Assembly: GCA_022432975.1 (NCBI GenBank)
Contig: CM039502.1
Location: forward strand, 70,462,848 to 70,526,847
Direction of reading: 5' to 3'
DNA length: 64,000 bases
Source: Begonia masoniana
Lineage: Eukaryota > Streptophyta > Magnoliopsida > Cucurbitales > Begoniaceae
The notes beneath the pieces were generated by a model. That model ran no database searches and was not told the DNA's origin. It worked only from the letters and a program-made list of their open reading frames with translations. Below are positions 1-10,973 of the stretch, piece after piece; the stretch's first letter is position 1; the number at the start of each line of letters is the position of its first letter. Position numbers and translations under genes: made by a program.

Positions 1-778
1 ACGTCTACTATCCATTGAAACACTTAAATTAACCAACCAAACACATTGGCCAAGTCGGAAATGCAAAAACAGAACCGACACCCTTTGCTCTAAAAACTGG
101 TTTTTCACAACTTCCACCAAATCACCGTTCTAACTCCATAAACCACCTAAACTAATCCATTCAACAACTAAAACATGAAATTTGGAAAGAAAACTAACAT
201 TTGACTCCAAAATTTCGGACCCCCCATGGTTAGGGTTTCCCAAACTCTAACCAATCTTTTCCAAAACTTCATAAAAATACTAAAAACTTTCACCTAATTG
301 TATAAAAACCAAAACCCATTCATTCTTACTTTGAATCACCTTGCAAAAATTGAAGAGAAGGAGGAAGATGGATCGGCTATGGAGGAGAAGAGAAAGTGGC
401 GTGGGCGATGAAGGAAAAAGAAAAGAATTCACCCTTTAAACCTAACCATTTTTCTTCTTTTTATTTCCCTCCACCAATTTCTTTAAAATCTCAAATAAAC
501 CCCTCACCTTTCCTCTCTTGGATTCCAACGTGAGAGCCTCCTCTAAACCTCAATTTCAATTTGTTTAATTCAAATAATTTTCCTTTTATCCTATTGGTTA
601 CAATTTCCTTTGAATTTTTCAACCATTCACTTTTTGACTTTTCAACCATAACTTCTACTCTTCACTTTGTTTCAAACTTAAAGCTTTAACACTTAACATC
701 TATCTAACTCTTCTATTCTAAAGCACAAGTGCGTTACAGGAAGCACAAGTGCGTTACAGGAAATACCTAGGTGTTACA
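1..778 (-). mobile_element. End of a gypsy-type LTR inserted in Tork copy 1
   Basis: AT-rich DNA with no credible gene. Its right edge is sharp: the sequence ending GGTGTTACA at 778 is followed directly by Tork coding sequence (reading RSTRDRQP). Read on the minus strand the edge begins TGTAACACC, the same start as the gypsy LTR at 57872 and the solo LTR ending at 14288, so I infer an antisense gypsy LTR whose other end lies outside the window. The target-site duplication cannot be checked. Confidence 0.45.
721..760. repeat. Tandem 2 x 20 bp repeat
   Basis: Two perfect head-to-tail copies of a 20-bp unit (AAGCACAAGTGCGTTACAGG) lie just inside the LTR edge. A degenerate third copy (AAATACCTAGGTGTTACA) follows, so the LTR terminus itself appears to have been duplicated. 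Confidence 0.8.
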
Positions 779-2352
779 AAGGTCAACAAGAGATCGTCAA
801 CCATCAAGAAAGTACTCTGTAAACGAGTATGTAATGATCACTGATGGCGATGAACCTGAGTGTTATAAAGAAGTTATGGAGTATCAACAAAAGAAGAATT
901 TGTTAGATGCGATGCAAGATGAGATGAGATCATTGCATGAGAACCATACTTATGAGTTGGTTCAGCTTCCAAAGGGGAGAAAGACACTCAAGAACAAATG
1001 GGTATACAGACTCAAAGACGAAAATTCACAACCAAAGTATAAGGCACGACTGGTCGTAAAAGGCTTTGGTCAGAAAAAGGGGGTTGACTTTGAAGAAATT
1101 TTTTCACCTGTTGTGAAAATGTCATCTATTCGGGTAGTACTTGGATTAGATTCAAGTCTTAATTTGGAGATTGAGCAATTCGATGTGAAGACCGCCTTCC
1201 TACATGGTGAATTAGAAGAAGAGATTTACATGGAACAATCAGAATGGTTCGTTGTCAAGGGAAAGGAACATCTGGTATGTAAATTGAAGAAGAGTCTGTA
1301 TGGATTAAAGCAAGCCCCAAGACAATGGTACAAGAAGTTCTATTTCTTTATGGGAAATCAATGGTACAAAAAACTTCTTCAGACCATTGTGTGTTCGTGA
1401 AAAAGTTCACGAATGGTACATTTATAATCTTCATACTCTATGTCGACGACATGTTGATTGTGGGCTCAGATAAATAAAAGATTGTTAAGTTAAATAATTA
1501 ACTTAACAAGTCTTTTGCTATGAAAGACTTAGAACCGGCGAAACAGATGCTTGGGATGAGAATCACTCGTGATAGGAAAAACTGAAAATTATGGCTATCA
1601 CATAAGAAATATATCTAGAAAGTTCTCAGCCGATTCTAAATGGATAAGACAAAACCGGTCAGTGCTCCTCTTGCTAAACATTTCAAACTTACTTCCGAAT
1701 AAAGTCCTTCTACTGAAGAAGGAAAATCATAAATGCAAAAAATTCTGTATGTTTCAGCAGTTGGCAGCTTGATGTATGTTATGGTTTGTACGAAACCTGA
1801 TATTTCACATTCTATTGGAGTAGTCAGTCAATTTCTAACAAATCTAGGTAGAGAGCATTGAAATGCAGTGAATTGGATTCTTAGGTATATTAAAGGTACT
1901 TCTGAATTCAGTTTCTGTTTTGGAAGTGAAAAGTCTTCATTGGTAGGCTATACTAATGAAAACATGGCTGGAGACATTGACTACAGAAAATCAACATCAG
2001 GGTGTTTGGTTACATTTGGAGAGAGGCAGTTTCATGGAAATCTAATTGGCAAAAATCAGTTGCATTGTCTACAACAGAAGCTGAGTTTATTACGGCTACA
2101 GAAACTTAAAAAGAAATTTTGTGGATGCAAAAGTTTCTGACAGAATTGGATTATCAACAAGATAAATATATCTTGTATTGTGACAGTCAAAGTGCTATTC
2201 ATTTGAGCAAGAATCCGAACTTTCATTTAAAGTCAAAACACATAGATATCAAGTATCATTGGATACGAGATATGTTGGACAACAAACAAGTGTATATTGA
2301 GAAGATTCACAAGGATGACAATGGCTCTGACATGATGAAAAAAGCTTTGTAA
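779..2352 (+). pseudogene. Tork-lineage copia pol fragment (RT and RNase H), copy 1
   Basis: 3' half of a Ty1-copia polyprotein. The first open stretch to 1400 shows the reverse transcriptase start ([39 protein letters not shown]). The catalytic LYVDDMLIVG follows near 1437 but in another frame. RNase H is recognisable by YCDSQSAIHLSKNP near 2175 and SKHIDIKYHWIRDML. Frameshifts near 1340 and 1500, a TGA where the family has Trp (about 1861) and further stops break it into at least four pieces. Integrase and gag are missing because an LTR element cuts the 5' side at 778. Motif order and wording place it in the TNT1-like Tork lineage. Not functional. Confidence 0.9.
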
Positions 2353-2973
2353 AGAAATAAGCACGACTTCTGTATAGCCTCAGCAGGATTGGAGGTACCT
2401 CCTTAATGATGAGGGACACATGCCATTAATTGGGCTGCAATTTTTAATTGGGCTGCAATTTTGTGTGTGAATGGAGGCTTTTAAAGTCTCTATTCATTGC
2501 ACCCACCTTCTTTCAAGGAATATGTCTCCTTGAATCCTCTATAAATAATGGCTTCAAGCAAATCTTTCGGTATCCAAAAATCCGAATACCGAAGAAACAA
2601 AGTTTCTGCATCCTCAACTTGCAAAAAAGAGAAGAAACGATGGTCTTCTCTGAGAAGAGGGAGAGAAATAGTGAGGATTTTTTTGAAGAAAAAAGAAATA
2701 GTGTGAGAGAAAAATAGGTGAGATGCTTTTGTGCACATTGTAAATTCTATGAGTGGTGAATTTCTCTTAGTAAATATTTTTTAGAATATTCGACATCTAG
2801 AAAAAATATTGTAAATTTTATTTTTCATAGTGAGATCTTTATAGACTCGGTCCCTGTGGTTCTTCTCGATTTGGGTTTCCACGTAAAATCATTGGTATTC
2901 ATTTTAGTCATTATTTCTCTAACTTTTTGGCCGCTATAATCTTATGGTGTGGGAAAATATTCATGGTATTTTT
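2353..2973 (+). mobile_element. Probable 3' LTR of Tork copy 1 (edges approximate)
   Basis: Non-coding DNA following the RNase H fragment, where the 3' LTR should lie. The stretch GGGTTTCCACGTAAAATC near 2872 matches the R/U5 region I know from Tork LTRs. I could not fix the TG...CA ends. Open frames here (2448-2717 and its antisense) show no known domain and I treat them as chance. Confidence 0.5.
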
Positions 2974-3190
2974 CGGATCACATCTGCTATCGTTTTTTGT
3001 ACCGCTTATTTAGTGATGTAATTGTAGTGTGTAAGTAAGTTCTGTCTAAGGAAAATGAGTTTTAAGTGTGACTATTTGTGACCACTGCACCTTTTCTTGA
3101 AAACTTACTTAATTATGTCTAGGAGATTGTCCAGTACAATCTTTATTGAGAGTTATTCTTACTATTTCTCTTCACGTTTTATAGCGACCA
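2974..3190 (+). repeat. Relic of a MULE 5' leader
   Basis: Aligns by eye with 56943-57180, the leader just upstream of the MULE transposase start. Shared blocks include GTAAGTTCTGTCTA, AAACTTACTT, GGAGATTGTC and a terminal TAGCGAC in the same order and spacing. No transposase frame follows here, so this is a detached fragment of the same MULE family. Confidence 0.55.
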
Positions 3191-3329
3191 CGTTATTTTT
3201 ATTATTCCCACCCACCTTTATTCCCATCAGAGCGGAGGTTTGAAAAACAGCAAGTGACATCGAGGGAGAGGATGACAGCGAGTAGAGACCATTTTCGACT
3301 TTACCTTGAAAGAGAGATGAGTGGCGATC

Positions 3330-4428
3330 CTTTAATTAAGAAATAAGAAGGGTGAAATTCAACGGAAACGTTATTGTCAGAACAGAGACGAGAAACACTA
3401 AGAATATTAAAGTGTAAAGATTGAGTGGGTGAAGATATTTTTGATGAACCAACAACAGAAATAGGGATTTGAGTACCATTTGCAGCGAAGACATGGTAGT
3501 TTCGCGGCGCTGGTTGGAAAGAGGTGTTGAGGCGGTGATAGCAGGTTGCGGCTGTGTGACCCAGTTTCTGACAAATCTGACAGCGAGGTTTGTTTTTACC
3601 AGGGCGCCAGGTCGATTGGTCTTGTTGCGGTTCACCGAGTATTCCTCTGAACTGAGGAGACCGCGGAGGAAAAGAAGGTCGAGCAGCAGATGGGTTTACT
3701 GGAGCTCTCGGTTAAGTGTTCATGCTCATGATTGCAATATTCGCCTGAACAGACGAGATTGTGCCGGCGGAAGTCTATTTCTCCAGGCGCGAATTAAAAC
3801 TTAACAGAAGACTGGACATCCTCGAGCGAAGGAAGCTCTGCTCGGCTGGTGATCGATGTTACAAGTGGGTTGTACTCCACTCCAAGTCCATTCAATATGT
3901 AAAAAATATGGTCCTTCGGAGAGACAGTTTCCCCAATGGCCTGAAGAGTACTACAGATACAGGTAATTTTTTGAATATATTCTATGGCTGTTTATCCATC
4001 TTTCGAAACATTATATAGTTGTCCACGAAGCTCCGATAGACGAGCAAAGGAAGTGGAGGAGTAGGAGCATTCCAGACATTGGCAGCAGTAGAATAGCTCA
4101 CTATCTGTGGCAGTAGAGTCTCCGAAAGAGATGCATACATCCAGCTAAGTAGTAGCGTGTCATATCTCTGCCAAAGTGAGAAGTCAGGATTTGGTTGGAA
4201 ACAAGCAGAGTCGAGAAATGGTGAGGGAGGGGGAGTTGATCCATCAAGGAAGGATTCAAGGCCATTTGCAATCACTATGTTTAGCAATTCATTCTTCCGT
4301 ACTAAATAGTTTGAAGAATCCAAATTAACAAAGAGTGGTTGTTGTGTTCCAGCCAAAAGGGGCAGGGTTGAAGAAGGAGAATGGGAAGGAGGGGGATAGC
4401 TGTGCTGCTCATTGAGGCCATTATTCAG
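3330..4428 (-). pseudogene. Ale-lineage copia gag and start of protease, degenerate
   Basis: On the minus strand, 4356 down to 3982 encodes a copia Gag domain: WQRYDTLLLSWMYASLSE and LLNIVIANGLESFLDG are typical of the Ale/Retrofit lineage. After frameshifts a CCHC zinc knuckle is seen around 3560 (CQICQKLGHTAATC). Near 3450-3350 comes the pre-integrase part of the protease region (SVSRLCSDNNVSVEF). The reading frame is broken at least three times and the element stops near 3330 without integrase or RT. The coding start lies just downstream of a primer binding site at 4429-4441, which supports the orientation. Confidence 0.8.
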
Positions 4429-4645
4429 GGCTCTGACACCATGAAACGGATTTAAAGAGTAGGTTTTCTCTTTCTAGTTTCTGCATACCTCTCTCTTGGT
4501 ACAATTACATCATATATAGGTAAATGAGAATATTCTAGAAATATAAGTTGTTAGAGAATCAATTATAGAGAGAGAAAGCATAGAAAGCACTGTTCAACTA
4601 GCGCTGTACATAAAATATACAGCCAATGTTGGGTTGATACTGTCA
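4429..4645 (-). mobile_element. 5' LTR and primer binding site of the Ale element
   Basis: On the minus strand an LTR of about 204 bp (4645 down to 4442) begins TGACAGTATC and ends GTTTCA. It is followed immediately by TGGTGTCAGAGCC (4441-4429), a primer binding site of the initiator tRNA-Met type common to plant copia elements. No second LTR is present, so the element is truncated. Confidence 0.65.
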
Positions 4646-5206
4646 AATGCTTGCATTAATAGATGATGTCAGCGGTGGTAAAGGAGCAATCATGTGCTTA
4701 CAAAGTTTTACATACACATTTTCACAATACAGCAGCAAAAAGTAAAACTGCATGGAGGAGATAAAGCTTAGAGTGGGCAAAGAAAGAAAACATAGTTACA
4801 GCTAGCACCAAAAAGAAAGAAGCAGAGATGGATATTACTCCAACATCACACTTCAACTTTTTTGAGCAAGACTTCATCATATAAAATCACCGCAACTGGA
4901 AATAAGTAATCACCTGCTCACTGTTTCTTTAATTTAATTGCAATAAAATCAAAGATTCAATTGAAAGGCTATAATAATGCAGAAAAAATGGAGGTTTAGA
5001 GATACTCAGTTACTCACTGTGCGAGCTACAAATACAGAGATGGGAAACTTTTAGTGAGAGACGGAGCGCCGAGCTCCATCGTCAAGAGAGGAACTGAGTA
5101 AGAACATCAGGCTGGCATCGGAACTATGGAAGATTGGAAGTGGAAGATGAAGAACTAAGGAAGAAAATATAAATTAGAAATGATTTAGGGTGAGGTTCAC
5201 CATTAA
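4646..5206. other. Unassigned spacer
   Basis: No gene, LTR edge or repeat recognised. The DNA is A-rich, with several GA-rich stretches near 5050-5170. No open frame shows a known motif. Confidence 0.4.
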
Positions 5207-5324
5207 GGTCGGTTCAGTTTACTCGGTTTTTCTGAAGTAAAATCAAGAACCGAATTGAAGAATGTCGGTTCTTGTCGGTTCAATTCTAATTTTGGTTTTA
5301 GCCTCATGGAAACTGAACCGAACC
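5207..5324. mobile_element. Foldback MITE-like element
   Basis: About 118 bp that can fold on itself. The ends are inverted repeats (GGTCGGTTCAGTTT at 5207 and AAACTGAACCGAACC ending at 5324), and a second inverted pair lies inside (CAAGAACCGA and TCGGTTCTTG). Size and termini resemble plant hAT-type MITEs. No clear target-site duplication was found. Confidence 0.5.
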
Positions 5325-5334
5325 GGGTCCCACC

Positions 5335-6325
5335 ATTACATACGGGCACTTAAGAGTTTTTGGCTGCAAGACATTTGTGTATATCCCATAGAGATGAGAG
5401 ATCTAAACTTCATAGTAAAACGAAATAATGCATTTTCATTGGATACATTCATGAGGAGTCTGAGTATAGATTTTAGGATCCGGTCAGCATGAAAGTTATT
5501 AGAAGTAGAGATGTTGTCTTTTTGAAAGATCAAATCATATTAGACTTTGACAAGACAAAGAAGCCAGAGTCTAGCAATGAAGAGCAAGTTGACTTAGGTA
5601 TGGTTCGTCCACCTATAGTGCCTATTAATGATAACATAGATGCACAGAGAGATGATCCGCTTCTAGCTGATAATGAACCAGTTGAAGAGAACCCAGAAGG
5701 GCAACGAGTGAGCCTCAGTTGAGAAGATCCACTAGAGACAAAGAACCTTCCAGTAGATATTATACTACTGAATATATGTTGCTCACTAAAGGGGGAGAAA
5801 CATAGACTTATCGAAAGGTTTTGTCGCATGGGAAGAAAAATGAGTGGTTGTATGCAATGCAAGATAAGATGAAATCCTTGCATGAGAACAACACTTATGA
5901 CTTGGTGAAACTATCGAAGAGAAAGAGAGCTTTGAAAAACAAATGAGTTTTTATATTGAAGTTAGAAGAAAATAGCTTACAGCCAAGGTATAAGAAAAAG
6001 TTGGTTGTGAAAGGTTTTAGTCAGACAAAAGATGTTGACTTTGATGTGATTTTCTCGCCTGTCGTGAAGATAAGTTCAATTCAAATTGTTTTGGGACTTG
6101 CCGCTAATTTTGACTTAGAGGTAGAACAACTTGATGTGAAGACAACTTTCCTCCATGGAGATTTAGAGGAAGAGATCTATATGAAGCAACTCGAAGACTT
6201 TAGAGCTAAAAGGAAAAAAAATTTTGTCTGCAAGTTGAAAAATATTTATACGGGCTTAAGCAAGCGCTAAGACAGTGGTACAAAAAGCTCAACACTTTTA
6301 TCGAAGTGAATGGGTACAATAAGAC
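5335..6325 (+). pseudogene. Tork-lineage copia pol, copy 2, 5' part
   Basis: Starts in the last part of integrase (HLRVFGCKTFVYIP near 5347, then MKVIRSRDVVFLKD at 5489) and runs through the linker into reverse transcriptase (KKKLVVKGFSQTKDVDFDV, QLDVKTTFLHGDLEEEI, ending around RQWYKKLN). There is a stop in place of Trp at 5944 (TGA), plus frameshifts near 5720 and 6240. Reading stops at 6325 where an antisense SIRE element is inserted, and resumes at 20210. The 5' end of this Tork (LTR, gag, most of integrase) is missing. Confidence 0.88.
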
Positions 6326-7796
6326 TGTAGGATCTAGATTGTCTAAGAGAGGGGGTGAATTAGACTTTTAAACTTAATTTGCTAATCTAATTAATTTCTC
6401 TCTTATGTTCAAACGATATGAAAGCAGCAAATAATCAAACAATAAAAGTGAGAGAGAGAGAGAGATTGACACCACATTTTTTAACGTGGTTCGGCTAAGC
6501 TTGCCTACGTCCACGCTTCAAGGATCTCCCTTGAAGATTCTTAACCTTCTCCTCACGAGAAAACCAGATCGAACTTCCGGGCCTCGATCAACTGCCTTTA
6601 CTCCTTGATTGAACTTCACGGGCGTCAATCACTACCTTTACACTTTGATTGAACTTCACGGTCGTCAATCACAGCCTTTACAGTATGAATATAGTAAGTA
6701 CACGGCTACAATCTCTCAACAGATAAAACTCAAGTTAAAGTATAGAGAGGTGTAGAAAATTGCAAAGTATTTTCTCAGTGTTCTGCTCTGTTAGGGCTAA
6801 AGAATGATTTTTGCAAAAGTTGTTCCTTCGTGCTCTAACCTTGGCTTAAATACTCTGTATGCTGATCGGCTCTTGACTTCAATGCTCCTTATCCAATAAT
6901 GGAAACTTTGTTACCGTTGGAGCAGCAACGGTACAATTTCAGATAGCCGTTGCCGTCTGTAGTTGCAAATCGCCCGACGCCATTAATGCTCTGGAATTTA
7001 ATTTCTGGATGATGTACACCGTAGCTTCGCGGTATATTTAAAAGCTGGCGGAAGATGTTCATTGGCAGATGTAACTAAATAAACCTGGACCGCGATCGGA
7101 AGATATAGCTTTACAATGCTTGAACCGGTTTTGGTTGATGTATCTTTAAAAACTTAAACCGCTTTCGGAAGATGTAACTTTGAAATGCTTGATCCGCTTT
7201 CGGTGGATGTAGTGCTGAAGTCTTTCGAAATCACTGTACATCGGATGGTGTGATTCTGAATGACTCCGCCTTAGTCATTTAGCGATCGGATGAAGTAGTT
7301 CAGAACGACTTAGCTTTTTGTCGTTTACCCATCGGATGAAGTAATTCAGAACGACTTAACTTTTTGTCGTTTACCCATCGGATGAAGTAATTCAGAATGA
7401 CTTAGCTTTTTGTCATTTACCCATCGGATGAAGCAATCTTTAAAAACGACTTCGGTTTTATCGTTTTCCCATCGGATGATGCAGTCTCTGAACGACTTTG
7501 ATTTTTGTCGTTTTCCTATCGGATGATGCAGTTCTTTTCTTCAACGGGTGGATATCTAAAATTGTTCTGCTAACAGTGGATATGAAATTCTCAGCTCTGT
7601 TTAACTATCACACCTAGAACACTTAACCAGATTCATTAGATAACAAAAATACCCTTTTTAAGGGTATTTCCTACTGATTAAAATCTCATGCATAATTTAA
7701 TATTCTCATTTAATAAACATACTCAAATTACAATGTTAATCATACAAAAACATCATCAAAAACATATTTGTGACTTAAACACTCAATAAGTCAACA
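6326..7796 (-). repeat. 3' LTR of SIRE copy 2
   Basis: 1471 bp. On the minus strand it begins TGTTGACTTATTGAG and ends GATCCTACA, closely paralleling the SIRE copy 1 LTRs (TGTTGACTTATATTATG ... GATCTTACA). It holds a cluster of short tandem motifs at 6990-7560 built on ATCGGATGA(A/T)GTA, including three 46-bp units at about 7283-7430. A polypurine tract lies just outside, at 7797 onward (RC of ATCTCCCCCTTTTTT). Confidence 0.9.
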
Positions 7797-8147
7797 ATCT
7801 CCCCCTTTTTTATGATGACAAAAAAATGAGTATAAATTTGATTAAACAGATTAAATATCACTCTCCCCCGTAATCCTAGCTCCCCCACAGCTTATGCATA
7901 CCTTCTAATTTCAAACACAGATCATATCTAGTTTTTCTTCAAATATGCATACTTGGTTCATATAAAATCTAATTTCTCAAAAACAGCATCAATCAAATAC
8001 TTTCTCCCTCATTGACATTATAAAAAAAAATGAGTAGAAAGATAGAAGAATCAATGCATTCAGCACAAGTCAGAAAAAAACATCAAAGTACCTAAACATG
8101 TATATATCAGAAAAAAATTGAGGACAAAACAACAAAAAATTGCTTAT
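7797..8147 (-). other. SIRE copy 2 3' untranslated region with polypurine tracts
   Basis: Non-coding stretch between the extra ORF stop and the 3' LTR. Besides the tract abutting the LTR there are C-rich (purine on the minus strand) runs near 7861-7888 and a weaker one near 8004. Multiple polypurine tracts before the 3' LTR are a known trait of Sireviruses. Confidence 0.6.
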
Positions 8148-8993
8148 TTAAATTGAATCTAAAAAGCGCCCCCAAAATGCATGAATAATCCAAGAGGGCA
8201 CTGTAATGTGTGGAAGGAAATAAGCATCCACTAGTGCTTGAAGGGATTCAAGATCGAGAGGGAGTGAGGCTCGATAGACCACCAGGTCTAGATATGGAGG
8301 AGGAGGTTGAGATGCGGCTGGAGAGACTACCAAGGCCATACTGGTAGGTGGTTCTAGGAGAGGAGCAAAGGATGGTGGCTTGACAGGTGGTCCATCAAAA
8401 GAGACATCCATTGGACTGACGGGCTCAGGTGAAGGCTCACGAACAGGAGGAGCAATAGGATTAGTGAAATGCAGTTCAGCCTCCTGAAGATCCAAAGGCA
8501 TTAAGCGAGCATCTTCAACAACCTCAGGGCGCATGATTGGAGGAAAGAACTCTTCAGAACACGCCTCAGAGGAACAAAGAGGTAGATGCGGTGCTGGCAG
8601 AGGAGCTTGAATGGTAGACTCGAGAGACCGAAAGTCCCTAGCGAAAGAGCCCTCAAGTCTATCCATCCTTCGAGTCAGCCTGTCCTGAACAGTATCAAGA
8701 TTTATGCTCATGTCCAATCTATTTTAATTGAGCTTGGCATCTAAAGTTTTAGTCATCTTATCTTCAACAGAGAAAAAGAGCAGTGCCAAAGCTCTCTAGT
8801 CGAGACTTCGAATCAGTGTATTGATCATGAACAGAGGAGAGAGCAGTGCCAAAGCTGTCTAGTCGTGTCAGGAACTCATTGAACTGTGCCTCAGAAATGA
8901 AAGATCTCCTCTGATAAGTGATAGGAGTGAGAGGAGCAGCTTGAGGGATTGGTGAGAAGGATGAGACTGGATGAGCAGTAGGTGAAGGAGGAG
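8148..8993 (-). pseudogene. SIRE copy 2 extra ORF, C-terminal part
   Basis: Homologous to the C-terminal third of the extra ORF at 47730-49774. Seen here: an ITYQRRS block and a coiled-coil-like region (FLTRLDSFGTALSSVHDQ), then after a frameshift near 8760 another helical block (DRLTRRMDRLEGSFARDF), an acidic-proline linker, and a conserved tail (LQALVDAYFLPH ... FWGRFLDSI) ending at 8148. A duplication of the DSFGTAL block lies at 8790-8870. The N-terminal part continues at 10974 beyond inserted LTRs. The function of this protein is not known. Confidence 0.75.
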
Positions 8994-8998
8994 GATGT

Positions 8999-10590
8999 GA
9001 CGACCCTAACACTGTACTCGATTTTCCTGTACTATTTTTTTTTATACGTAAAACTTTTAAACCTGCGTTCTTGCGGAAATAAAACTTTTAAAATCGAAGT
9101 CGAAATCGAAATTGAAATCTATGTTTATAAACCATTTATATAAAACTTAAAAACAATTATTTAAAACAATTAAAATAAATAAAAACAATCTAAAATAGGA
9201 AACAGGGGCAAAAGAGGGCGATCACCCCTAAAATGAAGGGGCAATCGATCGCCCAAAAGGGGCGATCGATCGCCCCATGGCGATCACACCCTGGCGATCG
9301 CTCGCCAGGTTGATCGCCCATGGGCGATCCACTCATGCCCAACGATTGCTAAACGCAAGTGGTGATCGATCGCCCGTTTGTGGCGATCGATCGCCACACG
9401 CTCTGGAATTCTTCCAGAGCGCGGCGTCCCATGGGCGATCGATCCCCACCCTTGGGCGATCGATCCCCATCTCCTCTGCCTCTTCTTTCTTTCTCTGCTT
9501 TCTTTTCCTTACTTCCTCTTCCTTCATTCTTCTCTATACTCCTAACATTCCACTCACCATTTCATCAATAATTTCATCAATAACAACCATATGTTCCGAC
9601 ACAAACTCACTCGGAATTTTACCTAAAACCACGACTCGAAACACGTTCAAAACATAGCTTATTTTCATGAAAATAAAACGCGTGGATATGTTTAAAATCT
9701 AAACAAATCCTCCTGTTTTGAAATCAAACAAAAGATTATAAAATCAATTTCCAAAACATTTCAAAACATCAATATATAAACCTATCCAGATCCAACAACC
9801 TAAAATGTATCTATCTATACAATAAATCTGTCTAATCCACCATTAGCCCAAAATATCACCAAAACCCACAAAACATCTAACCATGAGTCCCACGGGTCAA
9901 AGTGAGCCTCGACTGCGCCAACGCACTCCCGCAACCATCCTCCGTCAACCGCATCACTCCTCAGGTGGAGGGATCTCGTCCTCACCTATGTCGAAATCAC
10001 CTACACCATACAGACACCTATGAGATAAAACCTCAGCAAGTTCTACGTAAATGCAATGCATGTTGTGCGTATGAGTTCGTAATCATGCATCATTTTCATT
10101 ATCTTTACTTTGGTTGTCACCGAGATCTCAACTCCTTAACCAGAGAGAGCACATCTAGCGGTCGGACTACTCTTTCCAGCTAGAGGAGGGGGGTATACGC
10201 TTACAACACGTACAGCTGTGCCTGAGCCCCATCTCGCATGACCTATGAACTGTAAACTGTATGAGTACGTGTTAAATGCGGTATTGTGACAGACCCCTTC
10301 GTGCCTACACAATAGATCAATAGCCCCTCTTCAGGCCGCATTGCCATTTTCTTTAAAACATCGTGCGGAAATTTATTTTCTATGTTCTTTTAAAACACGT
10401 GATGCATGAACAGTTCAATATAAACGTAAACAAACAATCATGTGTACCATCAAGACTGTAAATGCATAACTATAAAACAAAGCAACCTAACTACCCAACC
10501 AAAACAATTAAATAAACACGTCACCAAAACTCCTCGAGACGACCTCGACGTACGGTGTAGACCAATCGGCCAGAGAAGAGGGGGGGTGAT
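8999..10590 (+). mobile_element. Gypsy-type LTR piece inserted in the SIRE extra ORF
   Basis: Begins TGTGACGACCCTAACACTGT, which aligns with the minus-strand start of the solo LTR at 14288 (TGTAACACCCCTAATACTGT), so both belong to one family. The block includes the GATCGATCGCC dyad cluster and, around 10140-10190, sequence typical of chromovirus LTRs. It joins a Cassandra LTR at 10591. GAGGA occurs on both outer sides of the joined pair (8994-8998 and 10969-10973), but the host DNA is GGA-rich, so this may be chance. The internal edge is uncertain. No gene is supported inside. Confidence 0.5.
9190..9470. repeat. Cluster of GATCGATCGCC dyads
   Basis: About ten dyad-symmetric motifs within 280 bp, for example GGGGCGATCGATCGCCCC at 9259, CTGGCGATCGCTCGCCAG at 9291 and TGTGGCGATCGATCGCCACA near 9379. 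Each could form a short hairpin or a dimeric protein site. They sit within the gypsy LTR piece. ORFs through this stretch exist only because of the repeats. Confidence 0.75.
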
Positions 10591-10968
10591 TGTGATGACC
10601 CCGAATGTGCAAGTATGTGTACGATGGCTGCACGAACCGGAACCTGGATGGCGGTACGTCTGTGCGGGCGAACCAGAAGGTGACAGATCGTAAAAAGAGG
10701 GTCGTCACAATCCCACATCGCTTGGGGAAGTATGTGGAAATGAAACATATGTAAAGAGACCCTCCCAACATAGCAAGACGCGTTTTGGAGCACGATTGGC
10801 AACGGATCCCATAAGAACTCCGAAGTTAAAAGTGCTTCGGCGAGAGCAATTCCAGGTTGGGTGACCTTCTGGGAAGTTCTCGCCAAACAAAGCCGTGAGG
10901 GGAGGATATTGGGTTGTGGCCCAATCCCCAGAGCGAACAATATCTTGCTGGGAATAGGGGTCGTTACA
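10591..10968 (+). mobile_element. Cassandra LTR with embedded 5S rRNA-like sequence
   Basis: A 378-bp LTR starting TGTGATGACC and ending GTTACA, preceded by a Cassandra-like purine tract (10578-10590). Positions about 10786-10882 match plant 5S rRNA: CGGATCCCATAAGAACTCCG, AGTTAAAAGTGCTTCGGCGA (box A) and GGTTGGGTGACCTTCTGGGA (box C). It is homologous to the LTRs of the complete Cassandra at 39846-40688. The 5' LTR and most of the internal region are missing, so this is a truncated or recombined copy. It is not a functional 5S gene array. Confidence 0.88.
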
Positions 10969-10973
10969 GAGGA

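Noticed and set aside
9277..9657. 126-codon plus frame and overlapping frames over the GATCGATCGCC cluster
   Set aside because: Repeated Arg-Ser-Pro patterns come from the dyad repeats; no known domain.
10786..10882. Functional 5S rRNA gene
   Set aside because: The similarity is embedded in a Cassandra LTR with substitutions and without tandem 5S spacer context.
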